Assembly (NCBI GenBank): GCA_021780095.1
Contig: JAJXZK010000112.1
Location: 1-11,735, forward strand
Source of the DNA: Acidobacteriota bacterium
GTDB lineage: Bacteria; Acidobacteriota; Terriglobia; Terriglobales; Acidobacteriaceae
Length of the DNA stretch: 11,735 nt
Direction of reading: 5' to 3'
In this document: piece after piece, positions 1 to 5,968 of the stretch
Layout of the letters: every line of letters starts with the position of its first letter
Position numbering within the stretch: the first letter of the stretch is position 1
Notes under the pieces: generated by a model
Told to the model about the DNA's origin: nothing
The model's database searches: none
The model's input: the letters and a program-made list of their open reading frames with translations, nothing else
Program-made: the position numbers and the translations under genes

Positions 1-48
1 GCCGCTTCGTTCTTCAACCCGGCGCCGATGGCCGCCATGCCTCGTTGA
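1..48 (+). CDS. possible 3' end of an upstream gene (tpiA?)
   Basis: Frame 1 is open from the window edge and ends at TGA 46-48, reading AASFFNPAPMAAMPR. The AASF stretch sits about where the C-terminal helix of triosephosphate isomerase (GGASL..xSF) would end, and tpiA commonly precedes secG in Acidobacteria and other bacteria. Fifteen residues are far too few to identify a protein, and the other two frames are also open across this segment, so this is a guess from context. It could equally be non-coding. Confidence 0.2.
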   Translation, partial: AASFFNPAPMAAMPR

Positions 49-274
49 CCGTCGTGAAGTACCTGAATGACCGACCGCACGGTGCGAATTGCATTGTCAT
101 TGTTCGACAAGATAATATCTCCTCTGTCAGTTCAGATGGTGACAACCGATTTCCTGTTGTACCCCTTGGCTCCGCGCGTAAGCCCCTGTTGTTACTGACG
201 GATCGATCGCACCAATCGCACGACCAACGACCGCTTTGGCAGCCCCTGGAGGCCAGCGGGATTCGCAGCCCAGA

Positions 275-283
275 TGGTATAGT
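275..283 (+). promoter_or_regulatory. candidate extended -10 promoter of tRNA-Leu
   Basis: TGGTATAGT fits the extended -10 pattern TGnTATAAT with one mismatch. It lies 17 bases before the first base of the mature tRNA, which would put the transcript start near 290 and leave a 5' leader of about ten bases, normal for a tRNA precursor. I see no good -35 box, as extended -10 promoters often tolerate. The surrounding 49-274 region shows no gene I can support. A weaker AT-rich alternative is GATAAT at 111-116, with TTGCAT at 89-94. Confidence 0.4.
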
Positions 284-300
284 TGGTCTTAGCGCATTCC

Positions 301-384
301 GCGGAAGTGGTGAAATGGCAGACACACCATCTTGAGGGGGTGGCGCCGAAAGGCATGGGGGTTCAAGTCCCCCCTTCCGCACCA
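301..384 (+). tRNA. tRNA-Leu, anticodon GAG
   Basis: A complete class II tRNA with encoded CCA. The acceptor arm is GCGGAAG (301-307) paired with CTTCCGC (374-380), followed by discriminator A381 and CCA 382-384. The D arm pairs 310-312 with 323-325 and its loop carries GG 317-318. The anticodon stem CCATC (327-331) pairs with GGTGG (339-343) around a seven-base loop with GAG at 334-336. The long variable arm is GCC-GAAA-GGC (345-354), diagnostic of Leu/Ser/Tyr types. The T arm is GGGGG-TTCAAGT-CCCCC (357-373). Anticodon GAG reads CUC and CUU. The gene lies 56 bases before secG on the same strand and could be processed from a shared transcript. Confidence 0.97.
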
Positions 385-440
385 AGAACCAGGCGTTTTG
401 TCGCCATTGCGCACACAGTTTTCTACTCGAAAGTGACCCA

Positions 441-740
441 ATGATTTATCTGTTTACTGTCCTTCACGTCGTCGTTTGTTTCGTTCTGATCGGGATTATC
501 CTGCTGCAACCGGGCAAGGGCGCGGATCTGGCTGGCGCGTTCGGTGGCCAGGGCTCGCAGACCGCCTTTGGCCCCCGCGGAACCGTCAACATTCTCACCA
601 AGGTGACCACTTGGGCCGCGATCATCTTTGCAATTACGTCCGTCTCTTTGACGGTGCTGGTCGCTCGGCACAGCACCGGCCATTCAGTCTTGCAGGGAAT
701 TCAATCGGCACCGGCGCAGAGCACTCCGCACAAGAAGTAG
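441..740 (+). CDS. secG: preprotein translocase subunit SecG
   Basis: This 99-residue protein is the small auxiliary subunit of the SecYEG inner-membrane translocon, which assists insertion and cycling of SecA during Sec export. It has the expected plan: a first membrane helix at about residues 2-22, the conserved cytoplasmic loop LLQPGKGADLAGAFGG (21-36) ending in an AFGPRG turn, and a second helix at about 52-75. The short hydrophilic tail (76-99) is variable in the family. Length is normal. The start at ATG 441 begins directly with the first helix, but I see only weak Shine-Dalgarno likeness before it. The next gene starts on the base after the stop codon, so the two are almost certainly co-transcribed and probably translationally coupled. 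Confidence 0.93.
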   Translation: MIYLFTVLHVVVCFVLIGIILLQPGKGADLAGAFGGQGSQTAFGPRGTVNILTKVTTWAAIIFAITSVSLTVLVARHSTGHSVLQGIQSAPAQSTPHKK

Positions 741-1373
741 ATGTTTCACGAGATATTTCCCGTTGGCCCGCTCGCCTGCAACTGCAGCATTCTCGCGGAC
801 GAGACTTCCCTGCGGGCTACGGTCATCGATCCTGGCGCGGACATCGAACGGATTCTTGCCGTGTTGCAACGGCACCACCTGACCGTGGAGCAGATCATTG
901 TTACCCATGCCCACATCGACCATGTAGGCGGCGCAGTGCAGCTCAAACGTCTGACCGGCGCTCCAATCTACATGAACCAGAACGATCTGCCTCTCCTGAA
1001 AATGATGGATATGCAAGCGGGATGGTTAGGGGTCCCCGCGCCTGAAGTCACGGCTCCGGATGTCGACGCCTCCGATCTGCTGGCGCTAACCATTGCCGGC
1101 GAACCCGCCCAGGTGCTGCATACACCCGGGCATACGGAAGGCAGCATCTGTCTGCACCTGCCCGCGCCGCAACTCCTGCTCGCTGGCGACACTCTCTTTG
1201 CCGGCTCGATAGGCCGCACAGACCTTCCCGGCGGAGACCTCCGCAAGATCCTGCAGTCCTTGAAAGATCGGCTCCTGCCGTTACCAGACACGACGAGGGT
1301 CATTCCGGGCCATGGACCTGAGACCACCATCGGCGAAGAACGGGAAACGAATCCGTTTTTGATAAGCTCCTGA
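741..1373 (+). CDS. MBL-fold hydrolase, glyoxalase II-like
   Basis: A 210-residue soluble metallo-beta-lactamase-fold protein of the short glyoxalase-II/YcbL type. The metal ligands are all visible: THAHIDH at 55-61 (the HxHxDH motif), His131 in TPGHTEG, Asp150 in LLAGDTLF, and His191 in IPGHGP near the C-terminus. The sequence SIGRTDLPGG (156-165) is typical of the YcbL/persulfide-dioxygenase side of the superfamily. It lacks the extra C-terminal helical domain of classical glyoxalase II, so hydrolysis of S-lactoylglutathione is only one possibility; another small thioester or ester substrate is as likely. The ATG directly follows the secG stop codon with only GAAG (734-737) as ribosome binding site, which points to translational coupling. 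Confidence 0.88.
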   Translation: MFHEIFPVGPLACNCSILADETSLRATVIDPGADIERILAVLQRHHLTVEQIIVTHAHIDHVGGAVQLKRLTGAPIYMNQNDLPLLKMMDMQAGWLGVPAPEVTAPDVDASDLLALTIAGEPAQVLHTPGHTEGSICLHLPAPQLLLAGDTLFAGSIGRTDLPGGDLRKILQSLKDRLLPLPDTTRVIPGHGPETTIGEERETNPFLISS

Positions 1374-1378
1374 TGTTT

Positions 1379-1440
1379 CACGGGTACCCACAGCCCGCGC
1401 TGAGCGATGTCGCTGCGGCGACTGAGCGACGAGACCCGTG
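1379..1440. terminator. nested inverted repeat between convergent genes
   Basis: Between the stops of the MBL hydrolase (1373) and the aminotransferase (1450), CACGGGT (1379-1385) is matched by ACCCGTG (1434-1440). Inside that pair sits a tighter hairpin, GTCGC-TGCG-GCGAC (1409-1422), flanked by a direct repeat CTGAGCGA (1400-1407 and 1422-1429). The position suits a bidirectional terminator, and the structure can form on either strand. There is no T-run on either side, so classical intrinsic termination is not shown. Confidence 0.4.
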
Positions 1441-1449
1441 GCACCCGCA

Positions 1450-2640
1450 TCATTTCGCAAACCAGCGGACGATCCGAGCGATACCCTCTTGAAATTCATC
1501 TCTGGGCGGCAGCAGGCTGAGAACAACCCAGCCATCCCCATGGAATCCGTAGAAGTGTCCCGGATGCACAACCACCCGCTCCCACTCCATCAGACGAGTG
1601 GCCAACTCGTCTCCCCCCATCAGTGCAGGTACTCGCAAAATCGCGTACCACCCGCCCTCCACCTGAAGGCGCGAAACCGCCAGCGATCCGGCAAGTTCGC
1701 GATCTAACACTGCGAGATTTTCCCGCACCCGGCGACGAATCTGCTGCTGCACCTCGCTGCGATTCGCCAGCATGTATGGCATCGCGTGCTGCACCGGCGC
1801 ATTCATCGAAAGGAATGTATCGGCAACCACTTCAAGCCGCGCCATAGCAGCCTTCAGCAACGCCTCGGGGCCAAGCGCTGCGATCCAGGCTGCCTTCATC
1901 TGCGGTAAGCCGGCGACCTTGCTTAGCCCGCTAAGCACATAGGTCAGGACTGGATGCTCCCCGGTCGAAAAGCTGGCATACGTCTTCTCGTCCCCATCCG
2001 CTGCGTCGATTGCGTAATCGAGGAACACTTCATCGACGATCAGCACCAGCCCATGCTCTTCGCAAACCCGCTCCAACATGTTTCGTTCCACCGCCGAAGT
2101 GAAATGTCCAGTTGGATTGTTGGGATGAACCACGACGATCCCGCGAGTCCGCGAGGTAATGCGTTCAGTCAGCGCCGCCATATCGATGTGCCATCCGTGA
2201 TCGTAAAACAGTGGATACGGCACCAGGCGCACATCATCCAGATCGGCCAGAAAGTCGAACAAAGGATAGCTGGGTTGCGCGATCAGGATTTCCGCACCGG
2301 GATCGCAGTGCAACCGGAATAGATAGCTGTAGGCCTCGCTGGTGCTGGTCGTCAGGAAAATTCGCTGCGTCGCGATGTTAGCTCCTGCGGCGTCGGCGTA
2401 GTAGTCGACCACAGCGGCACGCGCGCTCGGCAATCCGCGCGGATCAGGCTCGTATTCCAGGCATTCCGGCCGACTCAATTCCCCAAGAAGTCCTGCGCGA
2501 TCATACTCAAACCCGCACGTCGTCGGATTCGAGGCGGTCAGGTCAAAGATTGGCTTGCCGTCCGCGCGCAATCGATCCAGGGTCGCGGCATACGCAGTCT
2601 TTTCAAGGTTCCAACGTGTGCGTCGCGAAAATTCCTGCAT
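1450..2640 (-). CDS. PLP-dependent aminotransferase, class I/II
   Basis: A fold-type I aminotransferase of 396 residues from the chosen start. Numbering here is from the GTG one codon upstream. Visible features are the cofactor-binding tyrosine region after TTSTSEAYSYL (98-108), HPNNPTG (173-179), the aspartate that pairs with the pyridine nitrogen in LIVDEVFLDY (Asp204), and the Schiff-base lysine in SGLSKVAGLPQMK (Lys242). The usual substrate-carboxylate arginine near the C-terminus (xFRxS/xxVRLS) is not present: the matching stretch reads GWVVLSLLPP (371-380). Substrate is therefore unclear; acidobacterial relatives are annotated only as pyridoxal-phosphate-dependent aminotransferase. I prefer ATG 2640 to GTG 2643, because GAGG at 2645-2648 leaves four bases to the ATG but one to the GTG. 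It is transcribed away from the reductase/lar group. Confidence 0.88.
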   Translation of the reverse strand: MQEFSRRTRWNLEKTAYAATLDRLRADGKPIFDLTASNPTTCGFEYDRAGLLGELSRPECLEYEPDPRGLPSARAAVVDYYADAAGANIATQRIFLTTSTSEAYSYLFRLHCDPGAEILIAQPSYPLFDFLADLDDVRLVPYPLFYDHGWHIDMAALTERITSRTRGIVVVHPNNPTGHFTSAVERNMLERVCEEHGLVLIVDEVFLDYAIDAADGDEKTYASFSTGEHPVLTYVLSGLSKVAGLPQMKAAWIAALGPEALLKAAMARLEVVADTFLSMNAPVQHAMPYMLANRSEVQQQIRRRVRENLAVLDRELAGSLAVSRLQVEGGWYAILRVPALMGGDELATRLMEWERVVVHPGHFYGFHGDGWVVLSLLPPRDEFQEGIARIVRWFAK

Positions 2641-2644
2641 CACA

Positions 2645-2648
2645 CCTC
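2645..2648 (-). promoter_or_regulatory. ribosome binding site deciding the aminotransferase start
   Basis: On the minus strand the sequence reads ATGAGGTGTGATGCAGG. GAGG is four bases from the ATG at 2640 and one base from the in-frame GTG at 2643. The spacing is short for either but workable only for the ATG. Confidence 0.5.
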
Positions 2649-2678
2649 ATGTCTGATCCTGACCCCGTACCGGCCAGG

Positions 2679-2707
2679 TGGAAATGCTGCCTGATACAGA
2701 CTATGCT
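2679..2707 (+). promoter_or_regulatory. weak candidate sigma70-like promoter before the reductase/lar genes
   Basis: TGGAAA (2679-2684) and TATGCT (2702-2707) each match four of six consensus bases and are 17 bases apart. This is the best candidate I found in the 166-base divergent gap between the aminotransferase and the reductase. It would give a leader of roughly 90 bases. A chance match is quite possible. Confidence 0.22.
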
Positions 2708-2793
2708 GAAATCCTGGCGGCGCGGCCTCGCAAATCGCCGTGAGACAATGGCATCATATTCTTGCGCGTCCCGCGCTTTGGTCGAGTCCAGCC

Positions 2794-2800
2794 AAGGAGG
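2794..2800 (+). promoter_or_regulatory. strong ribosome binding site of the aldo/keto reductase
   Basis: AAGGAGG is a full Shine-Dalgarno match six bases before ATG 2807. It decides the start: an in-frame ATG at 2762 would add 15 residues ahead of the twin-arginine motif and has no comparable site. Confidence 0.9.
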
Positions 2801-2806
2801 AGATCC

Positions 2807-3781
2807 ATGGAACGTCGAGATTTCATCAAGCAAGGTACATTCGCAGCCATCGCTGCTGGCAGCGGAAGTCTTTCCCCGTCGTGGGCCGCATCCGACACGG
2901 CACAGAATACCGACCCGATTGCTCGACGGCGCCTGGGCAAAACAGACGTTCATCTTTCCATCATTGGCATGGGCGGCATTGTGGTCATGAACAGCACTCC
3001 CGCAACATCCAAAAGCATTGTGGCGGAAGCTGTGGATCGCGGCATCAATTATTTTGACGTGGCCCCCAGTTATGGTGACGCCCAGCAACTGCTTGGCCCC
3101 GCGCTGGCACCCTACCGCGAAAAAAGCTTTCTGGCTTGCAAGACGGGCAAGCGCGACAAGGCCGGTTCGCGCGCTGCGCTGGAAGAATCTCTCCAGCTGC
3201 TAAAGACGGACCACGTCGATCTATATCAGTTTCACGCTCTCACGAAGATGACCGAGTTAGACCAGGTGCTGGGACCAGGCGGCGCCATGGAAACCTTTGA
3301 GGCGGCGCGCAAAGAAGGAAAAATTCGCTTCATCGGTTTCTCCGCACATTCAGTGGAAACGGCTGTCGCGGCGATGGACAGATATCCGTTTGACACAGTT
3401 CTCTTCCCCATCAACTGGGTGCTGGTGTCGCAGGCGAATTTCGGTCCTACGGTAATCCAGAAGGCGCAGGAAAAAGGTGTGGGGATGCTGGCTATCAAGA
3501 GCATGGCGAAGACAGTCTGGCCAGTTGCGGATAAGAAGGACCATCCGCATCCCAAATGCTGGTACGAGCCCGCGAATTTTCCGCATGAGGCGGCGCAGGG
3601 CCTGCGATATACATTAGGCCACTCCATCACCGCTGCCATACCTCCCGGCGATGAAGCCTACTTCCGCCTCGCAATGGACGTCGCGCAGAACTACAAACCT
3701 CTTGACTCGAAGGAGCAGCAAGCGCTGTTGCACCAGGCCTCGGGCGTACAGCCAATCTTTCATCGTGGAAATGACGTCTAG
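2807..3781 (+). CDS. Tat-exported aldo/keto reductase
   Basis: A 324-residue NAD(P)H-dependent aldo/keto reductase. The N-terminus MERRDFIKQG carries a twin-arginine motif followed by a small-residue segment and a likely signal peptidase site near SWAAS (25-29), so the folded enzyme should be exported by Tat. The (beta/alpha)8 barrel begins at RRLGKTDVHLSIIGMGG (41-57). The catalytic tetrad is intact: Asp84 and Tyr89 in FDVAPSYG, Lys112 in LACKTGK, His143 in LYQFHAL. The motif GKIRFIGFSAH (171-181) is typical of the YdjG/AKR11-13 side of the family. Length is normal after the signal is removed. A strong ribosome binding site fixes the start. It ends 31 bases before larE on the same strand, suggesting one operon. 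Substrate is unknown. Confidence 0.88.
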   Translation: MERRDFIKQGTFAAIAAGSGSLSPSWAASDTAQNTDPIARRRLGKTDVHLSIIGMGGIVVMNSTPATSKSIVAEAVDRGINYFDVAPSYGDAQQLLGPALAPYREKSFLACKTGKRDKAGSRAALEESLQLLKTDHVDLYQFHALTKMTELDQVLGPGGAMETFEAARKEGKIRFIGFSAHSVETAVAAMDRYPFDTVLFPINWVLVSQANFGPTVIQKAQEKGVGMLAIKSMAKTVWPVADKKDHPHPKCWYEPANFPHEAAQGLRYTLGHSITAAIPPGDEAYFRLAMDVAQNYKPLDSKEQQALLHQASGVQPIFHRGNDV

Positions 3782-3812
3782 AGGAGAGAGCTCAAGCTAA
3801 TATGAAGCAGCT

Positions 3813-4649
3813 ATGGAACTAACGCAAAAACAATCGCGCCTCGAAGATCGCCTCCGAGAACTCGGCAGCGTTCTCGTCGCTTATTCCGGCGGCATCGACT
3901 CGGCATATCTGGCCTACACTGCCCATCGCATTCTTGGCGACTCCATGCTGGCCGTTCTTGCGGACTCAGCCAGTCTCTCTCGGGCGCACTTTGCGGATGC
4001 ATTGCGTTTTGCTGAGGAACACTCCATCCCGATCCAGGTTCTCGCGACTGCGGAACTAGACGACCCGAACTATGTAAAGAATGACGCCGCTCGCTGCTTT
4101 CACTGCAAAGACGAACTTTTTTCAGTTATGGAAAAGGCGCATCGGGGATCCAGATTTCAGCATTTGGCCTACGGCATGAACGTTGACGACCGCAGTGAGT
4201 ACCGTCCTGGCCAGAAAGCGGCCACCGCCCACGGCGTGCTGGCTCCGTTGGCCGAAGCTGGATTGACGAAGCAGGAAATTCGCACCTTGGCGCTGCAGGC
4301 GGGATTGCGCATCTGGGACAAACCGGCGTCCGCTTGCCTTTCGTCGCGTGTCGAATATGGACGTCCGGTCACCCGAGGAGTATTGCAGCAGATAGAAGAG
4401 GGCGAAGCGTTATTGCATCAGATGGGATTTCGGCAATTCCGCGTGCGCTATCACGGCGAGATGGTTCGCATTGAAATTGCCCGTGAAGAAATGCCGCGCG
4501 CGCTGAACATGGACACCATGGATCGCATGACGTCTGCCTTTCGCGCTTTGGGATTTAAATATGTCACGCTGGACTGCGAGGGCTACCGCACCGGCTCGAT
4601 GAACGCCATCCTTCCAGTGGAGGCGATTCGTTCCGTCAACCTGCAATAG
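3813..4649 (+). CDS. larE: LarE, ATP-dependent sulfur transferase of NPN cofactor synthesis
   Basis: A 278-residue PP-loop (N-type ATP pyrophosphatase) enzyme. LarE adenylates the carboxylates of pyridinium-3,5-biscarboxylic acid mononucleotide and replaces them with thiocarboxylates in the cytoplasm. The ATP-binding loop is AYSGGIDSAYLAY (23-35). Cys175 in the strongly conserved PASACLSSR (171-179) corresponds to the catalytic cysteine, Cys176 in Lactiplantibacillus plantarum LarE. A further pair, Cys95 and Cys98 in ARCFHCKDELF, makes a three-cysteine set. The C-terminal half has the family sequence FRQFRVRYHGEMVRIEI (207-223). Length matches the family. The ribosome binding site is weak. 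AGGAG at 3782-3786 lies too far upstream and a six-codon ORF (ATG 3802 to TAA 3822) overlaps the start, so initiation may depend on coupling to the reductase. Confidence 0.93.
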   Translation: MELTQKQSRLEDRLRELGSVLVAYSGGIDSAYLAYTAHRILGDSMLAVLADSASLSRAHFADALRFAEEHSIPIQVLATAELDDPNYVKNDAARCFHCKDELFSVMEKAHRGSRFQHLAYGMNVDDRSEYRPGQKAATAHGVLAPLAEAGLTKQEIRTLALQAGLRIWDKPASACLSSRVEYGRPVTRGVLQQIEEGEALLHQMGFRQFRVRYHGEMVRIEIAREEMPRALNMDTMDRMTSAFRALGFKYVTLDCEGYRTGSMNAILPVEAIRSVNLQ

Positions 4650-4709
4650 ACTTGTCGCGTCTGCTTTGCGGCGCCCCACACCAACCGCGGCCTTGGAACG
4701 TTGAACCTT

Positions 4710-5948
4710 ATGAGAATTGCTTATCTTGAGTGCTTTGCCGGAATCAGCGGCGACATGTTTCTGGGTGCGCTCGTCGATGCCGGCGTCGATCCAAAATTAC
4801 TTCACGAAACAGTCGCCTCCTTGAACGTCGGCGCGACTCTTGAAATCGAAAAAGTAGATCGCAGCGGAATCAGCGCCAGCAAAGTGCGCGTGCTGGTCGA
4901 TGGCGCCAGCGCGGAAGCCGCAGCCAACTCCACCCATACCCATCACCATTCTCATCACGAACACCATCACCACGGCCGCTCCCTCACCGTCATTCGAAAG
5001 ATGATTGAAAATGCTCCTCTCGCCAGGGCCGCGAAGGCGACCGCCACCCGGGCTTTCGAGTTGCTGGGTGAATCGGAGGCGAAGATTCACAACGTTCCCA
5101 TCGAGACGATCCATTTCCATGAGGTCGGCGCTGTCGATTCCATTGTGGACATCGTCGCAGGTGCGGTCGGTGCGCATGCTCTCGCCGCTGACTCCTGGAT
5201 ATGTTCGCCCTTAAATGTTGGTGGCGGCACGGTGGAATGCGCGCATGGAACTTTTCCTGTTCCTGCACCGGCGACCATGGATCTACTGCAGGGAGTGCCC
5301 ACATATTCTTCTGGCATCCAGATGGAGTTGGTCACTCCCACCGGGGCGGCCCTGGTGCGGGCGCTGAATTGCACCTTCGGCGCCGCGCCCGCGGTGAGTA
5401 TTGGCAAGATCGGATACGGTGCGGGTTCGCGCAATCCAAAACGCTTCCCCAATGTCATGCGCCTTAGCCTTGGCGAAACCGTCGCCCTCGATTCGATCCC
5501 GGGGGATATCGTGGTCGTGATGGAAACGGCAGTGGACGACCTGAACCCTCAAGTACTTGGCGATTTCATAGAGCGTGCGTTGCAGGCTGGAGCTCTCGAC
5601 GTGATGTGCTCGTCCGTGCACATGAAGAAGAACAGGCTGGCCACGCTGATAACGATTTTGTGCGATCGCGCGCTCGTCGAGCCGCTGCAGCAACTTTTGT
5701 TCCGCGAGACCACGACGCTCGGAGTGCGAATTCGCGAGGAACGCCGCGCCTGCCTCGATCGAAAATTCGTCAACGTGCAGACCCAGTGGGGCGAAATCAA
5801 AATCAAGATCGGCCTGCTAAACGGCGTGGAAGTCAATGCGGCGCCGGAGTATGAAGATTGCCGGCGTTACGCCGCGGAACATTCGGTCCCGCTCAAGGTA
5901 ATCATGCAGTCCGCACTTGCGATCTATCAAACCACGCCGCATCGATAA
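4710..5948 (+). CDS. larC: LarC, nickel insertion protein of NPN cofactor synthesis
   Basis: A 412-residue CTP-dependent cyclometallase that inserts nickel into the dithio-pyridinium nucleotide, forming the Ni-C and Ni-S bonds of the NPN cofactor. The start MRIAYLECFAGISGDMFLGA is the conserved LarC N-terminus, which favours ATG 4710 over the in-frame TTG 4701. The N-terminal LarC1 domain includes IHFHEVGAVDSIVDI (134-148) and the LNVGGGTV region (168-175). The LarC2 domain (about 265-412) begins DIVVVMETAVDDLNPQ and carries MKKNRLATL (305-313). Both domains are in one uninterrupted frame, unlike L. plantarum, where LarC is made by programmed frameshifting. Residues 76-88 form a histidine-rich loop with ten histidines. 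It lies 60 bases after larE and 20 bases before larB. Confidence 0.94.
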   Translation: MRIAYLECFAGISGDMFLGALVDAGVDPKLLHETVASLNVGATLEIEKVDRSGISASKVRVLVDGASAEAAANSTHTHHHSHHEHHHHGRSLTVIRKMIENAPLARAAKATATRAFELLGESEAKIHNVPIETIHFHEVGAVDSIVDIVAGAVGAHALAADSWICSPLNVGGGTVECAHGTFPVPAPATMDLLQGVPTYSSGIQMELVTPTGAALVRALNCTFGAAPAVSIGKIGYGAGSRNPKRFPNVMRLSLGETVALDSIPGDIVVVMETAVDDLNPQVLGDFIERALQAGALDVMCSSVHMKKNRLATLITILCDRALVEPLQQLLFRETTTLGVRIREERRACLDRKFVNVQTQWGEIKIKIGLLNGVEVNAAPEYEDCRRYAAEHSVPLKVIMQSALAIYQTTPHR

Positions 5949-5950
5949 AA

Positions 5951-5959
5951 GAGGAAGAG
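5951..5959 (+). promoter_or_regulatory. ribosome binding site of larB
   Basis: GAGGAAGAG lies nine bases before ATG 5969 in the short larC-larB gap. It supports this start over the upstream in-frame ATG at 5858, which would overlap larC and add 37 residues unlike the family. Confidence 0.7.
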
Positions 5960-5968
5960 CCAACGATC

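Noticed and set aside
94..110. Inverted repeat TTGTC-N7-GACAA upstream of the tRNA
   Set aside because: Only five bases per arm in an AT-richer leader; expected by chance and not placed at a convincing promoter.
3..335. Plus-strand frame open from the window edge through the first part of the tRNA
   Set aside because: It runs into the tRNA-Leu gene, has no recognisable motif and low-complexity Ser/Arg/Leu content typical of a chance frame; the minus-strand frame 14-385 covers the whole tRNA and fails for the same reason.
392..405. Hairpin GGCG-TTTTGT-CGCC after the tRNA
   Set aside because: Four base pairs without a following T-run is too weak to call a terminator between the tRNA and secG.
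476..1045. 189-codon plus-strand frame across secG and the MBL gene
   Set aside because: It is Arg/Ser/His-rich shadow translation of two convincing genes in other frames.
2603..3088. 161-codon minus-strand frame opposite the reductase start
   Set aside because: It would overlap the aminotransferase start and the reductase signal region, with no domain likeness and no ribosome binding site.
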